Notes: a model not told the origin generated them from the sequence alone. DNA of 64,000 nt from Gaeumannomyces sp. JS-464 (GCA_002197995.1 NGZR01000002.1:868001-932000), one strand, 5' to 3'; shown: positions 1 through 13,199, counted from the first letter of the stretch. Program-made: numbers and translations.

Positions 1-352
1 ACTGAGAGTAATTCTGTATAGCACGCGACAACCTTCAGTTTTTAGTTTTTCTCTTGCTTCCCTTTTTTTATTTTTTTATTTTTTTTATTCCCCTTTTAAC
101 CATCTCTACTGAGCGGGCGTTGGTCCATCCGTCTTCCCTGGTGCTCCGTCGTCCGAGCACTCCATTTGGACCAGTCCCCCCAGTCTTTTCTGCCGGCCCC
201 ACCCTCCGTCGCGTCATCCCTGTTGATTTTTGGCGACTGGCAGCACAAGGTGAGTGTCGAGCCTCAACCACCACCAAATCGCTTCCGCGACAACCCCCCA
301 ATCCACAGCCCGATCCGCTGTTAGGCACGGCTGCAACCCACCGACCTCGACG
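1..352 (+). promoter_or_regulatory. Promoter and 5' leader of the TFIP11/Ntr1-like gene
   Basis: This stretch has no credible coding region. A long T-rich pyrimidine tract at about 51-95 is typical of filamentous fungal core promoters just upstream of transcription starts. A good donor (GTGAGT, GT at 250-251) and an acceptor (TTAG ending at 324) would remove about 75 nt from the leader, so a 5' UTR intron is possible. It would also remove the upstream in-frame ATG at 254. That is one reason the ATG at 353 is preferred as the start. The intron is inference only. Confidence 0.35.
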
Positions 353-3169
353 ATGGATCGCATGAGCGGAATCTCGTTTGACCCATCGAAGCTGAACAAA
401 TCCGCCGCCGCACAGTACTCGTCGTCAGACTCGGACTCGGACGACGAGGACAACTTCCAGATCCCATCCACGAACCCCGGCGCCGACGAATTTCTCGATC
501 ACAACCCGCGGAAGCGCCGGAGGACGGGCCGCGACGCCAAGGAGAGCGCCGCGCTGGGCATATTTGGCTCCGAGAGCGAGGATGACGGCCCCGGCAGTCG
601 CTGGAAACACAAGAACCTCCGCAACAGGGGCGTCGCCTTTGTCTCGTCTGGCAGCAACAAGAAGGACGAAGAGAATGGCGAAGACGACGAGGACGACGAA
701 GACACAACCCAATACGCAGGCTTAGGCGCCACGCGACCAAGCGCGGACGAAGAAGAAGATGTTGACGATCAGGACGATGATGCGCCCGCGGCCGGCCTCG
801 GCCTGGGCTTCGCCGCCCAGCGAGTTGCGCAGGACTTTGGCTGGTCTGCTGGTAACAAGCCGGCGCAAACATTTGGGAAGCAGCCGGCCCAGAAGAACGG
901 GTTCAGCGCAAATACTCCCCTGGGCCGCGGCTTCGTCCCCACGTCATCGTTCATGCCAGAACTCAAGGCCCAGGATGACGAGGAAACCCCTGCTGTGATA
1001 TCCCGTCCCAGCGCCTTCTCGGTGGCCAAGGGAAAGAAAGGTGCAAAGGGCGCGGCAGGCGGCGGGATAAACCCTAGCTCATTCGGCGCCAGATGATGGC
1101 CAAGATGGGCTACAAGGAGGGGTCTGGTCTCGGCAAGGAGGGTCAAGGCCGCAACATCATCATCGAGGCGAACCTTCGACCGCAGCGGGCTGGTCTGGGT
1201 GTGGTGAAAGAAAAGACAGAGTCTGAGCGCCAGGAGGAGAAGCGCCAGGCGAGGCTCCGAGGCGAGGTCGTGGTCGACTCCGATGAGGAAGAGAAGAAGC
1301 GCAAGGCAGCGCGCAAAAAGAAGATGCTCGGCGGCGGGACGGGAAGCACTCCCGCGAGCGGCGCCAGCACACCCAAGCGCCAAAAGCCGAAATACATGAC
1401 CATGGACGAGGTCAAGAAGGCCGCACCGGGCCTCAACATCCCCGATGCCTTCACCCCTATCCTGGACTTGACGGGTCCAGGCAGGAAATTGCTCACCACC
1501 TCATCCGGCCTGATGACCCCGACAGGGGCAACTTCCAATGCCAACGCCACCGAAACGGCTGAGCAGGCCGAGTCAAGGAAGCTTACCAGGCGCGCGCAGA
1601 ACCAGTTTTTAGCCATCGTGGAAGAGTGGCAGAGCCTGCAGGAGCGCAAGGCGTACGCAGAGCTGCAGCTAGAGCAGGAGAGGCAGGAGCTGGAGGAGCT
1701 CGAGCGCGACATGGTGGGATACAAGTCTATCACCGATCAACTCAGCCTCGTTTCGCTTTCGAGCGAGGATCAAACCGACGCCACCTACCGGTGGAACCAC
1801 GTTATCACTATCCTCAGGGCGACTATCGTCGCAATCCCTGAGTCGTCTCGCGACTCGCTGGGAGGCCAACTGGCATCAACGGCCGTTGCAGCTCTCCACC
1901 CGGTTTTCCGAGAAATCATGCAAACATGGGATCCTCTGGAGGACACGGGCGCCCGTTTGGCCTCGGATCTGGACTCTATCAGAGACCTCCTCGGTATACA
2001 GCGTCTACGTGACGACCCGGCACTCTCGAAACAGCCGCACCACCGCCGACGACCAGCGGCGACGCCCTACGAGACCATGATGTACAAGCTGTGGCTGCCA
2101 CACGTGGCACGCGCAGTGCGCGAGTGGAACGTCCGTGAATCCGACCATATGCTCGCCCTCTTCGACACGTGGGCCCCCCTCCTCCCATCCTTCGTGCGCA
2201 GCCAGCTCCTAGAGCAGGACATCATTCGCAGGCTGGACGAGGCCGTCGCCAAATGGGAGCCCAAGCGACGCAAGCACCACCAGACTCTCCCCACATCTGG
2301 CTCTTCCCCTGGCTGCAGCACTTGCCCGCGCGTCACTTGGACCCCAGGGCCTCTACGGGTCTCGTCGCCGATGTCAAGCGCAAATTCCGGCAGCTCATCG
2401 ACGTTTGGGAGTTCGATCGCGGCGTCGTACCCGGCCTGGTCAAGTGGAAGGACGTCTTGCGCCCGTCACGCAAAGACGACCAGTGGCGACCGTTGGTCAT
2501 GAGCCACGTGCTGCCCAGCATGGCGCGGTATTCGCGCAAGAAGCTGGGCGTCGACTCAGTATCAACTAGCGACCCCATCTTGACGGGAATCTTCGACTGG
2601 CTCGGTGTCGTGTCTCCCACTGCTCTCGCAGAGGTCCTCGTGGCCGAATTCTTCCCCAAGTGGCACGAGTGGCTCTACCGCACCTGCACCGCCGAGATCT
2701 TCGAAATAGACGAGACCCTCATGTGGCTAGAGTCGTGGCGTGATGCCCTACCCACGGACCTAAGAGACAACGCGTCCATCGCAGCCGAACTTCAGAAGGG
2801 CGAGCATGCACTGGAGCTCGCTAGTAACCTCGACAACCGATTCACACTTCCGCCCCTGAGCACGGTCCGGCCTTGGCGATCCCGTCGAGGAAAAACTCGC
2901 CATCCTCTCAGTCCCAGACACCAGCCCGCAAAGAGGCGCCACCGCCCGCCGCGGCTGCACCTACGGAACCACAGACCGCCACCATTAGGCAAGAAGTAGA
3001 GGACAACTGGTGCCAGGCGCACGATCTGCAATTCATACCCGAGTTCACCAAGGTGCACTCCAAGGGGCCCCTCTACAGGATCACGTCGCGAGGCGACAGC
3101 AAGGGCGGAGTGCTGGTGTACTTTGAGGACAACGCGCTCCGATACGAGCAAAGGGAGGGCGCACCATAA
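353..3169 (+). CDS. TFIP11/Ntr1-type G-patch splicing factor (three frameshifts)
   Basis: The product resembles tuftelin-interacting protein 11 (yeast Ntr1/Spp382), which uses its G-patch to activate the DEAH helicase Prp43 and release the lariat spliceosome in the nucleus. The start chosen reads MDRMSGISFD. An acidic, TIP_N-like N-terminal part (DNFQIP, KRRRTGRDA, GVAFVSSG) covers about residues 1-150. The G-patch starts near 1093 (MAKMGYKEGSGLGKEGQG). A long helical region and a GCFC-type C-terminal domain follow (PHIWLFPWLQHLP, VWEFDRG, KWHEWLY). The frame breaks three times by -1: near 1092 (AGAATG expected, AGATG seen), near 2290 (CCCCC to CCCC) and near 2853 (same kind). Allowing for these gives exactly 940 codons, about 939 aa, normal for the family. 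An essential single-copy gene is unlikely to be dead, so consensus error is the simplest explanation. Confidence 0.92.
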
Positions 3170-5762
3170 CCATCAGAAGCGAACACGACTTTTGGATCGA
3201 GCTGGTTCAGTCCGGCCTCGTGGATAATTCGGTCCGGGAGAGAAGTGCCACGCGGTGGTCCGCCCGGGCATCGACTTGGTGTGCTGAACACTGATGATAT
3301 CGGTGGTCAGGCCACCAATTGCTCAGGATCCAGCTCGCTCTTCGCATGCATGGGACCTCTGCTTTTCGTCTGTGGAGAAGACTCGGGCTTCATGTGGGCA
3401 AATCAGAGCGGTAGCTTTTACGAGAAGCATGGAGAGAGATCTGGTCTTCTGCTTGGCGGGGGTCAAATGCAGGCACACGCTCCGTAACACCCCCACAGCA
3501 TCCCGTCCGCCGGGTCTCTCACCTATCCATCTCTTACCAAGCCTCCCATTTTCGTCAGCGTCCATCCCACCTCCAATTAGATTCTTCTCATTAACTCGCC
3601 AACCACGGTAGACAAAATAATCATCGCTGCGGGCAATATCTCCCGCCTTGAATTCGCCAAAAACCTCCGAAGTTTGGTTGGATGCCAGTGCGTGCTCTTT
3701 GTTGCGTCAGTGGATTGACGGCCCCCAACTGCGAGTGGATCGCCAAACAGTCAACCCCTGTCCGTGAGGCCAACACTCGCCCCAGCCGAGACCTGCATGG
3801 AGCGAGTGGAAACGGACCCAGGGATTTTGCCCACCATGCAGCCGCTCCCTCGGTAACTTGCCTCGCATGAGACAGAGTGGGCAGGCTGCTCCCCGTTTCC
3901 CAGGAACGGGCAACGCAAGGAATACCATGTTTTTGCCCTGTTTACCCCGCCCAATCCTCTCCCCCGACTCATTGCTGACTGCTGACGCCTGGGAGACCCG
4001 CGCCCAACCAGATGGGATCGGAACCTTCTACGAGTACGGCGTCCCCAGCCCGCCGGATAGCACGGCAGTTGGCCAAGTCTATGCCTTCCAGAGTATAACG
4101 ACTGCTTGGCCGGGCCCTGGTGAGCGTCAAGCCCGTGGGCTTCGCCTGGTTAACCCCCTAGCTCTTCTTTTTCAACCTTCTCGTCGCGAGCTTGTCAAGT
4201 CACCACCTAGCGGATATCATGGAAACCACTCACCGCTCTTCGGCTTGCCTCTGACCCCGCCGCGGTCCAGACCGGTGGCCACCGAGGGGTAGGTACCCGC
4301 ATCTCGATTTTCCCTGTGTGAGATAGTGTCTCCACGCAAAATGCGAGCCGCGTGAGGATTTGAGGAATCAAAGAGCAGTCCAAGCCCAGCCAGCAGCAGA
4401 GTCCATGCTAATTATGCCGCATTTCCCCTTACCATGTACCATGCGCCGTCCCCGTCGGCCAAGAAGAAGGCAACCTACCCCGCCACGATGTGAGCTTAAT
4501 ACCGGGCAAATATTCCTTCAGCTGCCCAGAGCACGCAGACCTTTCCTATCTTGTCTATCACGGCTTCTTTTCTTTTCATTTCCCGGCCGGCGCCCTCGTG
4601 CCTGGGAGAGCGGGCTTGGGGCCAGTTGGACGCTTCCGCCCCAAACCCGTTGCATGCGATATCGACGGGTGGGGTGGGTGTGACATGCTCTGTGCTAATT
4701 TTACAAAGACTCCGCACCATATATTGACACCGAAGACCAACCACGTACACCCGGCCAATGCTACGAAAGGTCGTGGGGTCCCACGTTGCACGGAACACCT
4801 CCACCACGCCACGCTTCATTTGATCTTTAAACACGCATCACGAGATCTCATCATGGGCATGGGTTGACTGGCTCCGCAGAGACGAGGTTCGGTTGTAGCG
4901 CAGGCGGCCGTTGGGGGCGACGTTCCCCCAGACCCTGCCTCGAAAGCAGAGCCAGCCAGCAGCCAGCCGTCCATCGTCACCCCAGAAGGCGTGCGTGCCG
5001 CTGCCCAGCGCGCGGCTGGCGGGCCTCGGAGTAAGCACATACGCAGCCAGGGGTGATCACTTTTGACGGGAGCACGAGAATTCGAACCCAACAGCTGGCG
5101 AACTGCGACGGCCCTTCTCCCCCCCCCCCCCCCCCCCCCCATAACCCTGCCTAGCCACGCCTGCAGCTGCCGCCTTGGCGTTTAAACCAGAAAGACTGAC
5201 CCATCCCACTGGAATCTGGGCAAATTTGCCCCCAAATGGACCGCGCATCCGGGTCCGTTTCAGTCCCAAAAGAAATACGGGGGACTCAGAAAATGGCCCC
5301 GGTTTCCTTGCTCTCGTGTCCCCGCTGCACCCTCCCAGAGCATGCGAGGACATCCACCCCTTATTATATAGGGGCTCCGGTAGGCTCGTCGGGGCCCTCC
5401 TGGGGCACAAGTAGCAGAACGATGTTTCTGCTGGATCTGCCGCGACTGCGACCCTAAAAGAGCCAAGCTCCAAGACTGATCAGCATCGCTTGAATCTTAC
5501 TCTTACAAGATTGCCATCGCAGCGCGAGGGGATAACCCCCGAGTCCATAGGCAACGCCCGCCGATCCAAAGCTTTACCCCTTTCGGCCATCCGACTACCG
5601 AATCCTACCGACTGTACCGCACAGTTATCACCAAGGGAGAAGAAAAAAAAAGGCACGGTGGCAAGGGAGGAGGGGACAAAATCACGATAAGAGCGAGAGC
5701 GCGAAGAAGAGGAGTGGAGGAAAGCAAGACCGACCCAGATGCACCTCCGGTCGATGCTAATC
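3170..5762. other. Intergenic region, no supported gene
   Basis: About 2.6 kb separate the TFIP11-like gene from the next candidate. Open frames on both strands are short, lack family resemblance and do not show the third-position G/C preference of the neighbouring genes. The last 150 bases before 5763 are purine-rich (GA runs), which may be a leader or promoter of the small gene that follows. Nothing else recognisable was seen apart from the C run listed separately. Confidence 0.5.
5119..5140. repeat. Uninterrupted run of 22 C
   Basis: Twenty-two consecutive cytosines in a non-coding spacer. Runs this long are unstable and often mis-sized in assemblies, so the true length is uncertain. No gene overlaps it. 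Confidence 0.95.
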
Positions 5763-6646
5763 ATGGACGGAGACCCCGAACAGCGGCGGCGGGGATCGGC
5801 ACCCGGCCTTCCCGATGCTGCCGGCCGACACGCGCACGGACCGGGACGGCAACCCGGTCTACCACGCGGGCATGCGGCTGCCGCAGCCGACGGACCGGCG
5901 CGCCATCTGCGAGTTCCTCGGGCTCGGCGACGCCATGTGCGCCAGCGTCCTGTCCCACGCCGCCGCCACCGCCGCGCCGCGGACGTGGCGGCGCCGCCCG
6001 ACGCCCTAGTCCAGGTGCTCGTCGAGTCTACGTCGCCAGGGGCGGCCTGGGGGGCCGGCGCTTCCGCCACGTCACGGTATTACGTCCATTTCACTCTTCC
6101 TTGCTTCCTTTTCCTTCCATCCAATGCCCCCTTTTTTCCCCTTTAACCATGTTTTTCCATGAGCGCGACATTAAACACGTAAATCTGCTGCCACACCAAT
6201 CCCATCCATTCCGTAATTTTGATTATTTAACCACACCGCACCCACCTACCCAACCTTCCCAAAACCCTAATCCTTCCAACCCTCAAGCCCTATGTACAAA
6301 CCCTCAAATAAGCTTACCGTGTCCTCACACACACACGCCTCTTCAAACTTCAGGACCCCAAGACGACCCAGAAGCCCACCAGGGCTGCTCCCCGCCTTCG
6401 CGGCGGCATCGGCGGCCCGTCGAGATGGCCCCGTCCTGGGCCAGCCACATGGTCGACACCGCCCCCTCCTCCGCCTCCTCCTCCGGCGGCGGCGACCCGG
6501 CCCCGCCGTCGTCCCACCACCACCAGTACTTCAGCAGCAAGTTCCGGACGTCGGCGCGAGAGGACGCCGACGCCATCGTCCGCAAGAACGCAGAGGTGCT
6601 CAGGCGCCTGTGGGGGCAGCAGCAGCGAGTGGGCGGGCAGAGCTAG
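5763..6646 (+). CDS. Candidate small two-exon gene, product unknown
   Basis: The best evidence is the 3' part. From the ATG at 6425 to the TAG ending at 6646, 73 codons have nearly all G/C third positions and end in a helical, charged stretch (FSSKFRTSARED, then VRKNAEVLRRLWGQQQ). An upstream block at about 5815-6006 has the same codon character (MLPADTRTDRDGNPVYHAG, then RRAICEFLGLGDAM). The two lie in different frames with pyrimidine-rich sequence between them that ends in TTCAG at 6353, so an intron is likely. I could not find a convincing donor, and the 5' end (ATG at 5763 or 5815) may contain an indel. No family was recognised. The 3' part alone could be a separate short gene. Confidence 0.45.
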
Positions 6647-6674
6647 TTGGCAGGGAAGGTAGAAGAAGAGAGAG

Positions 6675-6677
<3 letters not shown>

Positions 6678-6714
<37 letters not shown>
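6678..6714. repeat. (GT)n microsatellite
   Basis: About 18 GT units directly follow a short GA-rich tract. The repeat lies about 30 bases after the stop of the candidate small gene, probably in its 3' untranslated region. Confidence 0.95.
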
Positions 6715-6718
<4 letters not shown>

Positions 6719-7481
6719 CGGGACAGGAAAGGAGTTCGGCATTCAGAGGTGATGGCTTTTCGGCAATTCATCCACCTCGGCTGGCTGAGGGCCTGATGCG
6801 ATGGATCGTTGCATTTGGGGTCGTGTCTTTTAGCAATGATCATGACGGCATGACGGTCGACGACTGATAAAGGGAGACGGATGCTGCATGGCCGAAAGGC
6901 AAGCGGGAGCATAGCGTGGAGTTAGTCTGCATCTTTCACATCATCTCCTGCCCACTAGGGATTCTCGCCCGATTTTAAACAAGGTTTAGGGACAGATAAG
7001 CATATGCCAAGCCGACAACGATAAACTGGAACAGCCTGCGCATTGGATCATGGCACGCGGATGGGGATATGCTCCCACCTTGAGCTTATGATATGAATAC
7101 CGAGTTACCGCGAATAAAGTCGACCGGGCGAGAGCAGCGAGATTCCGACAGAAACAGGTAACACTCCATCCTTTGCTCCATGATTACCCGCCACTCAACA
7201 ATCATCAAAGGTTGGAGGAGCGGGAGGGTCGAGGGAATTCTGGAAGGTTCACTAATAGATGCCCACATGAAATAATATTTTTAACGGCTAGCATGCGGCG
7301 ACAAGAATTATAACAGAGGTATCGCAAAGTAAAAGTTGCCCAATCCTGAAATACACGATCAGGAGGATGACAAGCCATACTTGGTTTGCCGCTCTGTGGA
7401 CAAGGATACAAATGCTGTTTTTGCAGGCCGCCCCTTCCCTAGCGTATACACACATCCCCAACCCTCGCACACACAGCCCCA

Positions 7482-9409
7482 TCAAATGAAAACGGTGTGC
7501 CAAATGCGCTTCCAGGTGGGCATGGCTGCCAGCTCGGCACGGTAGGCGTGGATCTCGTCCCAGGGAAGCTCGCGGCGGCCAGAATCGACATCGATCTGCT
7601 CCGTCTTGAGCCAGCCTTGCCTCTTCCAAAGGTACCCGACGATCCAGAAGAAGATGACGATGAAGAAGGCGAGGTAGGCCTGGAAGAACTCCTCGGCGTT
7701 GGCAATCTTGGGCTCCTTGCCGGCCTTCGGGGGAGGCGCGATAGCGGCGAAGAGCTGCGCCGCCAGCACGAGGATGCACATGCCGAAGCCAACGTAGGAG
7801 CCCCAGATGCCGCCGATGGCCTTGAACGGGATCTCGTCCAGGGTGTGGCCGTGGTAAGCCCACGCCTTGCGGAACCGGATGTGCGACAGGCAAATCGAGC
7901 CCCAGGTGAAGAGGGCAGCCAGGGACGAGAGCGAAAGCAGCCAGTTGAAGACGACCTCACCCTGAGCGTTCATGTTGATGAATCCGAGAAGGCCGAAGAC
8001 GATAATGATGCCCACGCTGAACAGGGGGCGGCCAGAGCGGTCGATGTAGCTGAAAATCTTGGGGGCGTAACCCTGCTGGGCCAGCGCCGTCAGGGTACGG
8101 GAGCCACCGTACACAGCCGAAACACCGATGGAAAGGACGGAAACGAGGATCGTAACGTTCATAAAATGGTCGAAACCAATAAGACCAGCGTACTTCCCGA
8201 CGAGCACGAAGGGAGAGGCGTGGACATCGTGGGAGCTGGAACCAATCAGGCGTGGGTCGTTGGCGCTGATCAGAAGGCCGACGAAGAAGAGGCCAAGAAT
8301 GTAAAACCTGCGGCGACGTGATGTTAGCAAATGCATCAATCGTAACAGCCACCACGACACAATGAAACCAGACAGGCGACTTACAGAGTAATACGCCAGA
8401 AGACCTGCTTGATCGCACCGGGCATCTCCTTGACAGGGTTGCGCGCCTCAGCAGCGGCCAGGCCGACGAGCTCGGTTCCGCTAAAGGCAAAAGCGGCGGT
8501 AACAAAAACGCTGCAGAAGCCGCGGAAGCCGTTCTTGAAGGGAGGGCTCTCGTGCCAGAGGCGGTCGCCCCAGTAGTTGCCGTAGCGGCCGTCCTTGGGA
8601 CCACCGCCAAGCACCAAGACGAATGCAATGACGAGGAAGATGACGGTCGCCATCAGCTTGAAAGCCGAAGACCAGAACTCCTCCTCAGCGTAACCGAGCG
8701 TACCGAAAATGTTGATGATGACGATGGCAGCCCAGAACACGGCGATCCAAACACCGACGCTGATTTCCGAGTTCCAATACGAGACCGTGATACCGCAAAC
8801 AGTCAGTTCAAGCGGCAAGACGATGGCCCATTGAAAGACGTAGTTCCAGCCCATGGCAAAGCCCCAGGAAGGATCGATAAACCGGTTCGAGTAAGTGTAG
8901 AAGCCGCCAGAAACAGGACATGATGGCCATCTCGCCGAGGGCGTAGACGACGTTGAACATCATGATACCGATAATCAGGAAGTTGACGAGGAGCGCTCCA
9001 GGGCCCTGAACAACGCGGCAGTCTTGTCAGCACGTGCCCGCCATAGGAACGGAGAGACTTTTGGACTTACACCACTGGCGAGAGCGCCACCAGAACCAAC
9101 GAAGAAACCAGCACCGATCGAGCCACCTGTTGGTCCAGGTCAGTAATGCGCCATGACGAACATAAAATCCATAGCCCAGGGAGACTGCTCACCAATGGCA
9201 ATCATGTGCAGATGCCTGCCCTTCATGCTCTGCTCCAGGTCAACGATGCCGGTGCCATACTCCCTCCGCTGGAACGACTTCAGGCTGAGGCCGTTGCGCG
9301 TCCAGAAGTCCTCCTGGCGGAAGTCCACCGTGCCAGCCTCGGGCTTCGAAACAGCGTCCGGGGACGTCTGCTTCTTGGCCTCGACGCCAATCTCCTCGTT
9401 GGAGGACAT
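7482..9409 (-). CDS. Amino-acid permease, APC superfamily (YAT type)
   Basis: This is a plasma-membrane amino acid/proton symporter of the fungal YAT family. Exons on the minus strand are 9409-9193, 9126-9071, 9005-8385 and 8307-7482. All introns are GT-AG with good donors (GTGAGC, GTAAGT, GTAAGT). Splicing restores the signature MIAIGGSIGAGFFVGSGGAL of transmembrane segment 1. Later parts carry the usual landmarks (FAMGWNYVFQWA, SGTELVGLAAAEARNP, SAVYGGSRTL) and a cytoplasmic C-terminus ending WKRIWHTVFI. About 573 aa and some 12 membrane segments are expected, normal for the family. The frame breaks near 8919, where the conserved MYPVSGGFYT has lost two bases (ATG-T-CCTG). With those bases the total is exactly 574 codons. 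The substrate cannot be told from sequence alone. Confidence 0.94.
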
Positions 9410-12400
9410 TTTGGCGACGATTCTGTCCGTTGCGGGTACTCAAATGTGCGCTGTTCGAGAATCCGGGGTATGATTCGATCAGAGGCGGAGATGATGTCAC
9501 AGCCACGTGTATCAAGGTAGGCTGGCCTGGATCGGGGAACAAGAATAAAAATTAGGCGTGGGAAATTCCACCTTTAGAACTGGGGAAAAAAGGCGGGCGC
9601 GAGTAAGCCAAGCCAAACGTGCTCGCGGGGAAGCGGCGAGACTGGGGAGGAGCGAGTCCTCTTGGGGGAAAGGAGAGAATGAGGAGGAGGAAGAGAGAGG
9701 GCGTGGGCCAGCAGAGCAGGGAACAGAGTCGGGGTCCTGTTTCTTTTATGTAAAAAGTGCGGAGGGATTCCTTAGGATGGCACCGGGGAAGACAAGGGGC
9801 CCGCTGTCATGGCCCTGCCCCGCAGCCAGATTGCCATCCCGTCTCTGACTGGAGGACGATGGCCGTTCGAACCAGTTGGCCATTGACTCGATGGGCCCGA
9901 CAGATTAGCTGCAAGCACAGGGTGGGAAACGAATGGAGGCGAGGGCGTGCGAGTGTCAAGGGGAGGAGGGGGGGCGGGGCAGGGAAGATGGGAGGGTGAA
10001 AGGAGAGTGAATGCGAGAAGGGAGGCGAGTAGCAACAGACATCCTCGGCTCGTCGTGCAGCAGGGAAGGAGCGTGGGAGCGCAGCCTGTCTCGGTCAGGT
10101 CCCACCGGCAGCAGGGCAAGCAATCTGCTGGAGGAACTTCCCTTCTAGAACACCGACCCGCCCACCCAACCTGCAGGCGGCCAGACCAACCAAGGCGGGA
10201 TCGGCGCGTGCGGCCAGTCGGAAAGCGTCAGCGCTGCAAGAGGAAAAGAAGGCGCAGACGCCTGGGGCCGAGGGGTCTTTTGCATCTATTGGTTGGGTGA
10301 ACTGCTCAAGCCCATCTTGCCCCTATTGGATCTAATAGGTATCACCTACAGGTACTTCCGCTGCTTGCCGTTTGCTCTGGAAGTAAGGTTGTTTTTAACA
10401 GAGTCAGAACGACCAGGTTATTCGCCGCCGACACAAGGCTCAGGCCTGGCTGGCGCCATCCTTCGTAAATCGGAGGACGACGGCTAGGGACGCGCGCCTT
10501 CGTCCCATCTGGCCATCCATTGACCCGCAGTGGCCGCCAGGTCGCGTCGACGGGCGGACGTCTGCTGTGGCCCAAACGGCAGGAATACGAATCCCTGCAG
10601 CATGGCATGTGTCAAGGATGGACGCATGTTTATTTCACGCGCTTGTCCACTTTTCATCACCGAGCCCGATAAGGAAAGGGGAGGCAGCAACGCAACGCAG
10701 CACTCAAAGTTTGGCGTCGGGCGCACCGGCCATCGAAGGGAGAGATGCAGTTGGACCGGCGACTCCACATGAACCCAACTCAAACGAGCCAAGCTTCCCC
10801 ACATTCCGATAGCGAAACCACCCTGGTTGGTTTTCCCCTTTGGCACGCAAATGCCCAATGGGCTGCCGAGCGCGCCTGCCTCGGACAATTCGCGGGCGGG
10901 CGGTCGGTTGTTGCGAAGGAAGGCGCCTGCCGCACCCAAGACGCTTAGGAAGACCAAATGCCGCGATGCCGAGGGAGCTTGACGGCTCGCGTATGCGAGG
11001 GACGCCGCGCCCACCACGCTTTCCCGTCTTGGCCAGATCTCTTGGGTCGCATGGCGTTTTTTTGAGCCCCTTCAACCCCTATCGCCGCCTCTCAACGAAC
11101 GTCAAAATTGGACAGCAGACAGCATGGCGACAACACTTTCCCGGCCATCATGCACAGGGCAACCCCAATTAAGCGGAATTAAACTCTCCCCCGCCCCGCG
11201 AGTCAGCGGCGACAGCACCAAGCTGCGCTGTCCAGTGAGCGCCCCGTGTCCCGCCTGCTGGGGGTTCCTGCGTCCGCCTTGAGGGGAAAGAGGACCGAAT
11301 GCGCCACGAAGGCCAGGAGCTGCCTGTGCCCCGAGCGACGCTCCCAACGCCCCACCGTTTGCATGGGAGAGCAGGTGGTAGTGGAGTTTGTTCTCGCGTG
11401 CCTGATAACAGACAATTATGGAGTCGCAACATGGGAAATACGACATAATGGGATTGACAAACAATATCTCCGGCTTGCTGGCCTTGGACATCTGTTTGAA
11501 GCTGCGAAGCTACCACCTTGCTTGTGGTACCAGGTGCCCGACGCCTGGACCTGTTCTCGCCGTCCGCGCCACAGATAGTTGCGTCTCTGAAAATCGAGAG
11601 ATGATGGTGCCATTGTCGATCCATCTAAAACCAATGGAACGCCAGATAAAGCGCGAATTATAGATATGCAGCAGCCAGAAAAAAAAAGTGCGTCAGCCGT
11701 CAGCCTCTCCCCGCCAATCCTTGCCCATTCTGACGAGTCAGCCGGGTGTCCGGCGCGATCTCGGTCGGGCAGGCCGGGCCAATGTCAGGACTCGGCCAAA
11801 TGAAATTCCTGCCTTATCACCACCCCCGCCGCTCCCTTTTCTCCTGTCGGCCTATCCTGTGGAACAGGGTCTCGGCCGGTTGTCAGCCCGGTGGATCACG
11901 GAGGCGAATCGCGTTCCATAATAGATGTTTTTCTTTGACACCAGCCTCTCGGGCGGTTCTGGACGCTAGCGCCAAAGCCAACGACAACGGCGGCGGCCCC
12001 GGAACATGGGGGGCAAATCGAAGAGCCAACAGCAGGACGTGCCCTTGACCGAGGCACAGAGGGGCGGGACTTGCGAGCGTCGGTCGCGTGACAGGATTTG
12101 CCAATGCGTATGTCAAGCGAGAAAAACATGCAGCTGCCGCAGCCCTTTTCCATTGGTTTTTCTGATCAGGACGCGGGATGCAAAGGCAAAATGGATGACG
12201 CCACCCTGCAGTGGTGGCTGCCGCTGACCACACCACCTTTGGCCATCTTCTTCCCTGTTCCCGCGCCCCCACCGCCGCGAGCTCCGACATCCATTTTCTC
12301 TGGCCGCCCTTGTCTCGTGACACCCGCTGACGCGTGCGCTCTCGCGAGGCCCTTCCCCTCTGGTCCCTACTTGTGAATGGCAGACCCCTAAAATTGGCGC

Positions 12401-13199
12401 GAACCGACGCGCAGGTGCTTTGATCCGCTTTGGCCGCAAAAATACTCACATCGCCCTGACCCCGGCCAGCCAGCACGCCCCTTGCCCGCTTCCCCAGCCC
12501 GCCAAGACGTCTGCGCGCAGAAGAAGACTTCCTCGTGCTCTACCTCTGTTGCAACCCAGTGAATGATTCCTTGCGCCGCTTCGTTGCTACTACGCTCCGA
12601 TATAGGCCGTAATTTACACGGTTCTCGCATTTGTGACGTTTTGCGCCTGGGTGTTGTGCATCTACTCGATTCAAACATGAAAGAAAACCGCATGCGAGAC
12701 AGAAACACACGCAAGGGGGTTTGCCAGTGACGAATGTCGTCTCCAACATCAACCACATCCAACCTCCGTCATCACTTGGCAATCAGACCCATGGACCAGG
12801 TCTCAACACGCCGAGTATTTTGTGTTTACGAGCTTGGGGCTTCTGTCGATCTCCTGCACTTGACGGCGGTGCCGCTCGGGCTATCACTCCCGCTTGGCCC
12901 TCCACTCAACGTAGCGCTCGTGTCCCACGTAGCGCGCCGAGGCCTAGCGCTCCAGTCGCGCCCAGGCCTCTGGCGTCGGGCAGCCGCCGTCGAACCGGAA
13001 CCGCATTGGTCACCCGGCCACGATGCTACTCGTGCTTCATCTCAACGCTTCCCTTGAGACCGAGAGTGCCGAACGGGAACTTGCTGTCCATCTATCTGGG
13101 GCGGGGGTTTCTTCACGGTGTTAGTTAGCTTTCCCAGGGGGTTAAGCGGGTCGGCAACCAGAATAAGAGGCAGGTCTTGTTATGCAACTGATAGGCGGG
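9410..13199. other. Intergenic region upstream of the permease, no supported gene
   Basis: About 3.8 kb of moderately GC-rich DNA. Open frames occur on both strands but are Arg/Pro/Ser-rich, overlap each other and show no domain. The first few hundred bases must contain the permease promoter. No clear TATA box, operator or repeat was seen. Confidence 0.5.

Noticed and set aside
1086..1100. Tiny intron or programmed frameshift to explain the first TFIP11 frame break
   Set aside because: No donor or acceptor exists, and the change is a single missing A beside ATGATG. The same kind of loss recurs in unrelated genes.
7497..8321. 274-residue plus-strand open frame
   Set aside because: It lies exactly antisense to the last permease exon. 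Its Glu/Asp/Gly-rich composition is a shadow of that gene's codon bias.
11883..12476. 197-residue minus-strand open frame
   Set aside because: Overlapped by several frames of similar length on both strands, with no recognisable motif.
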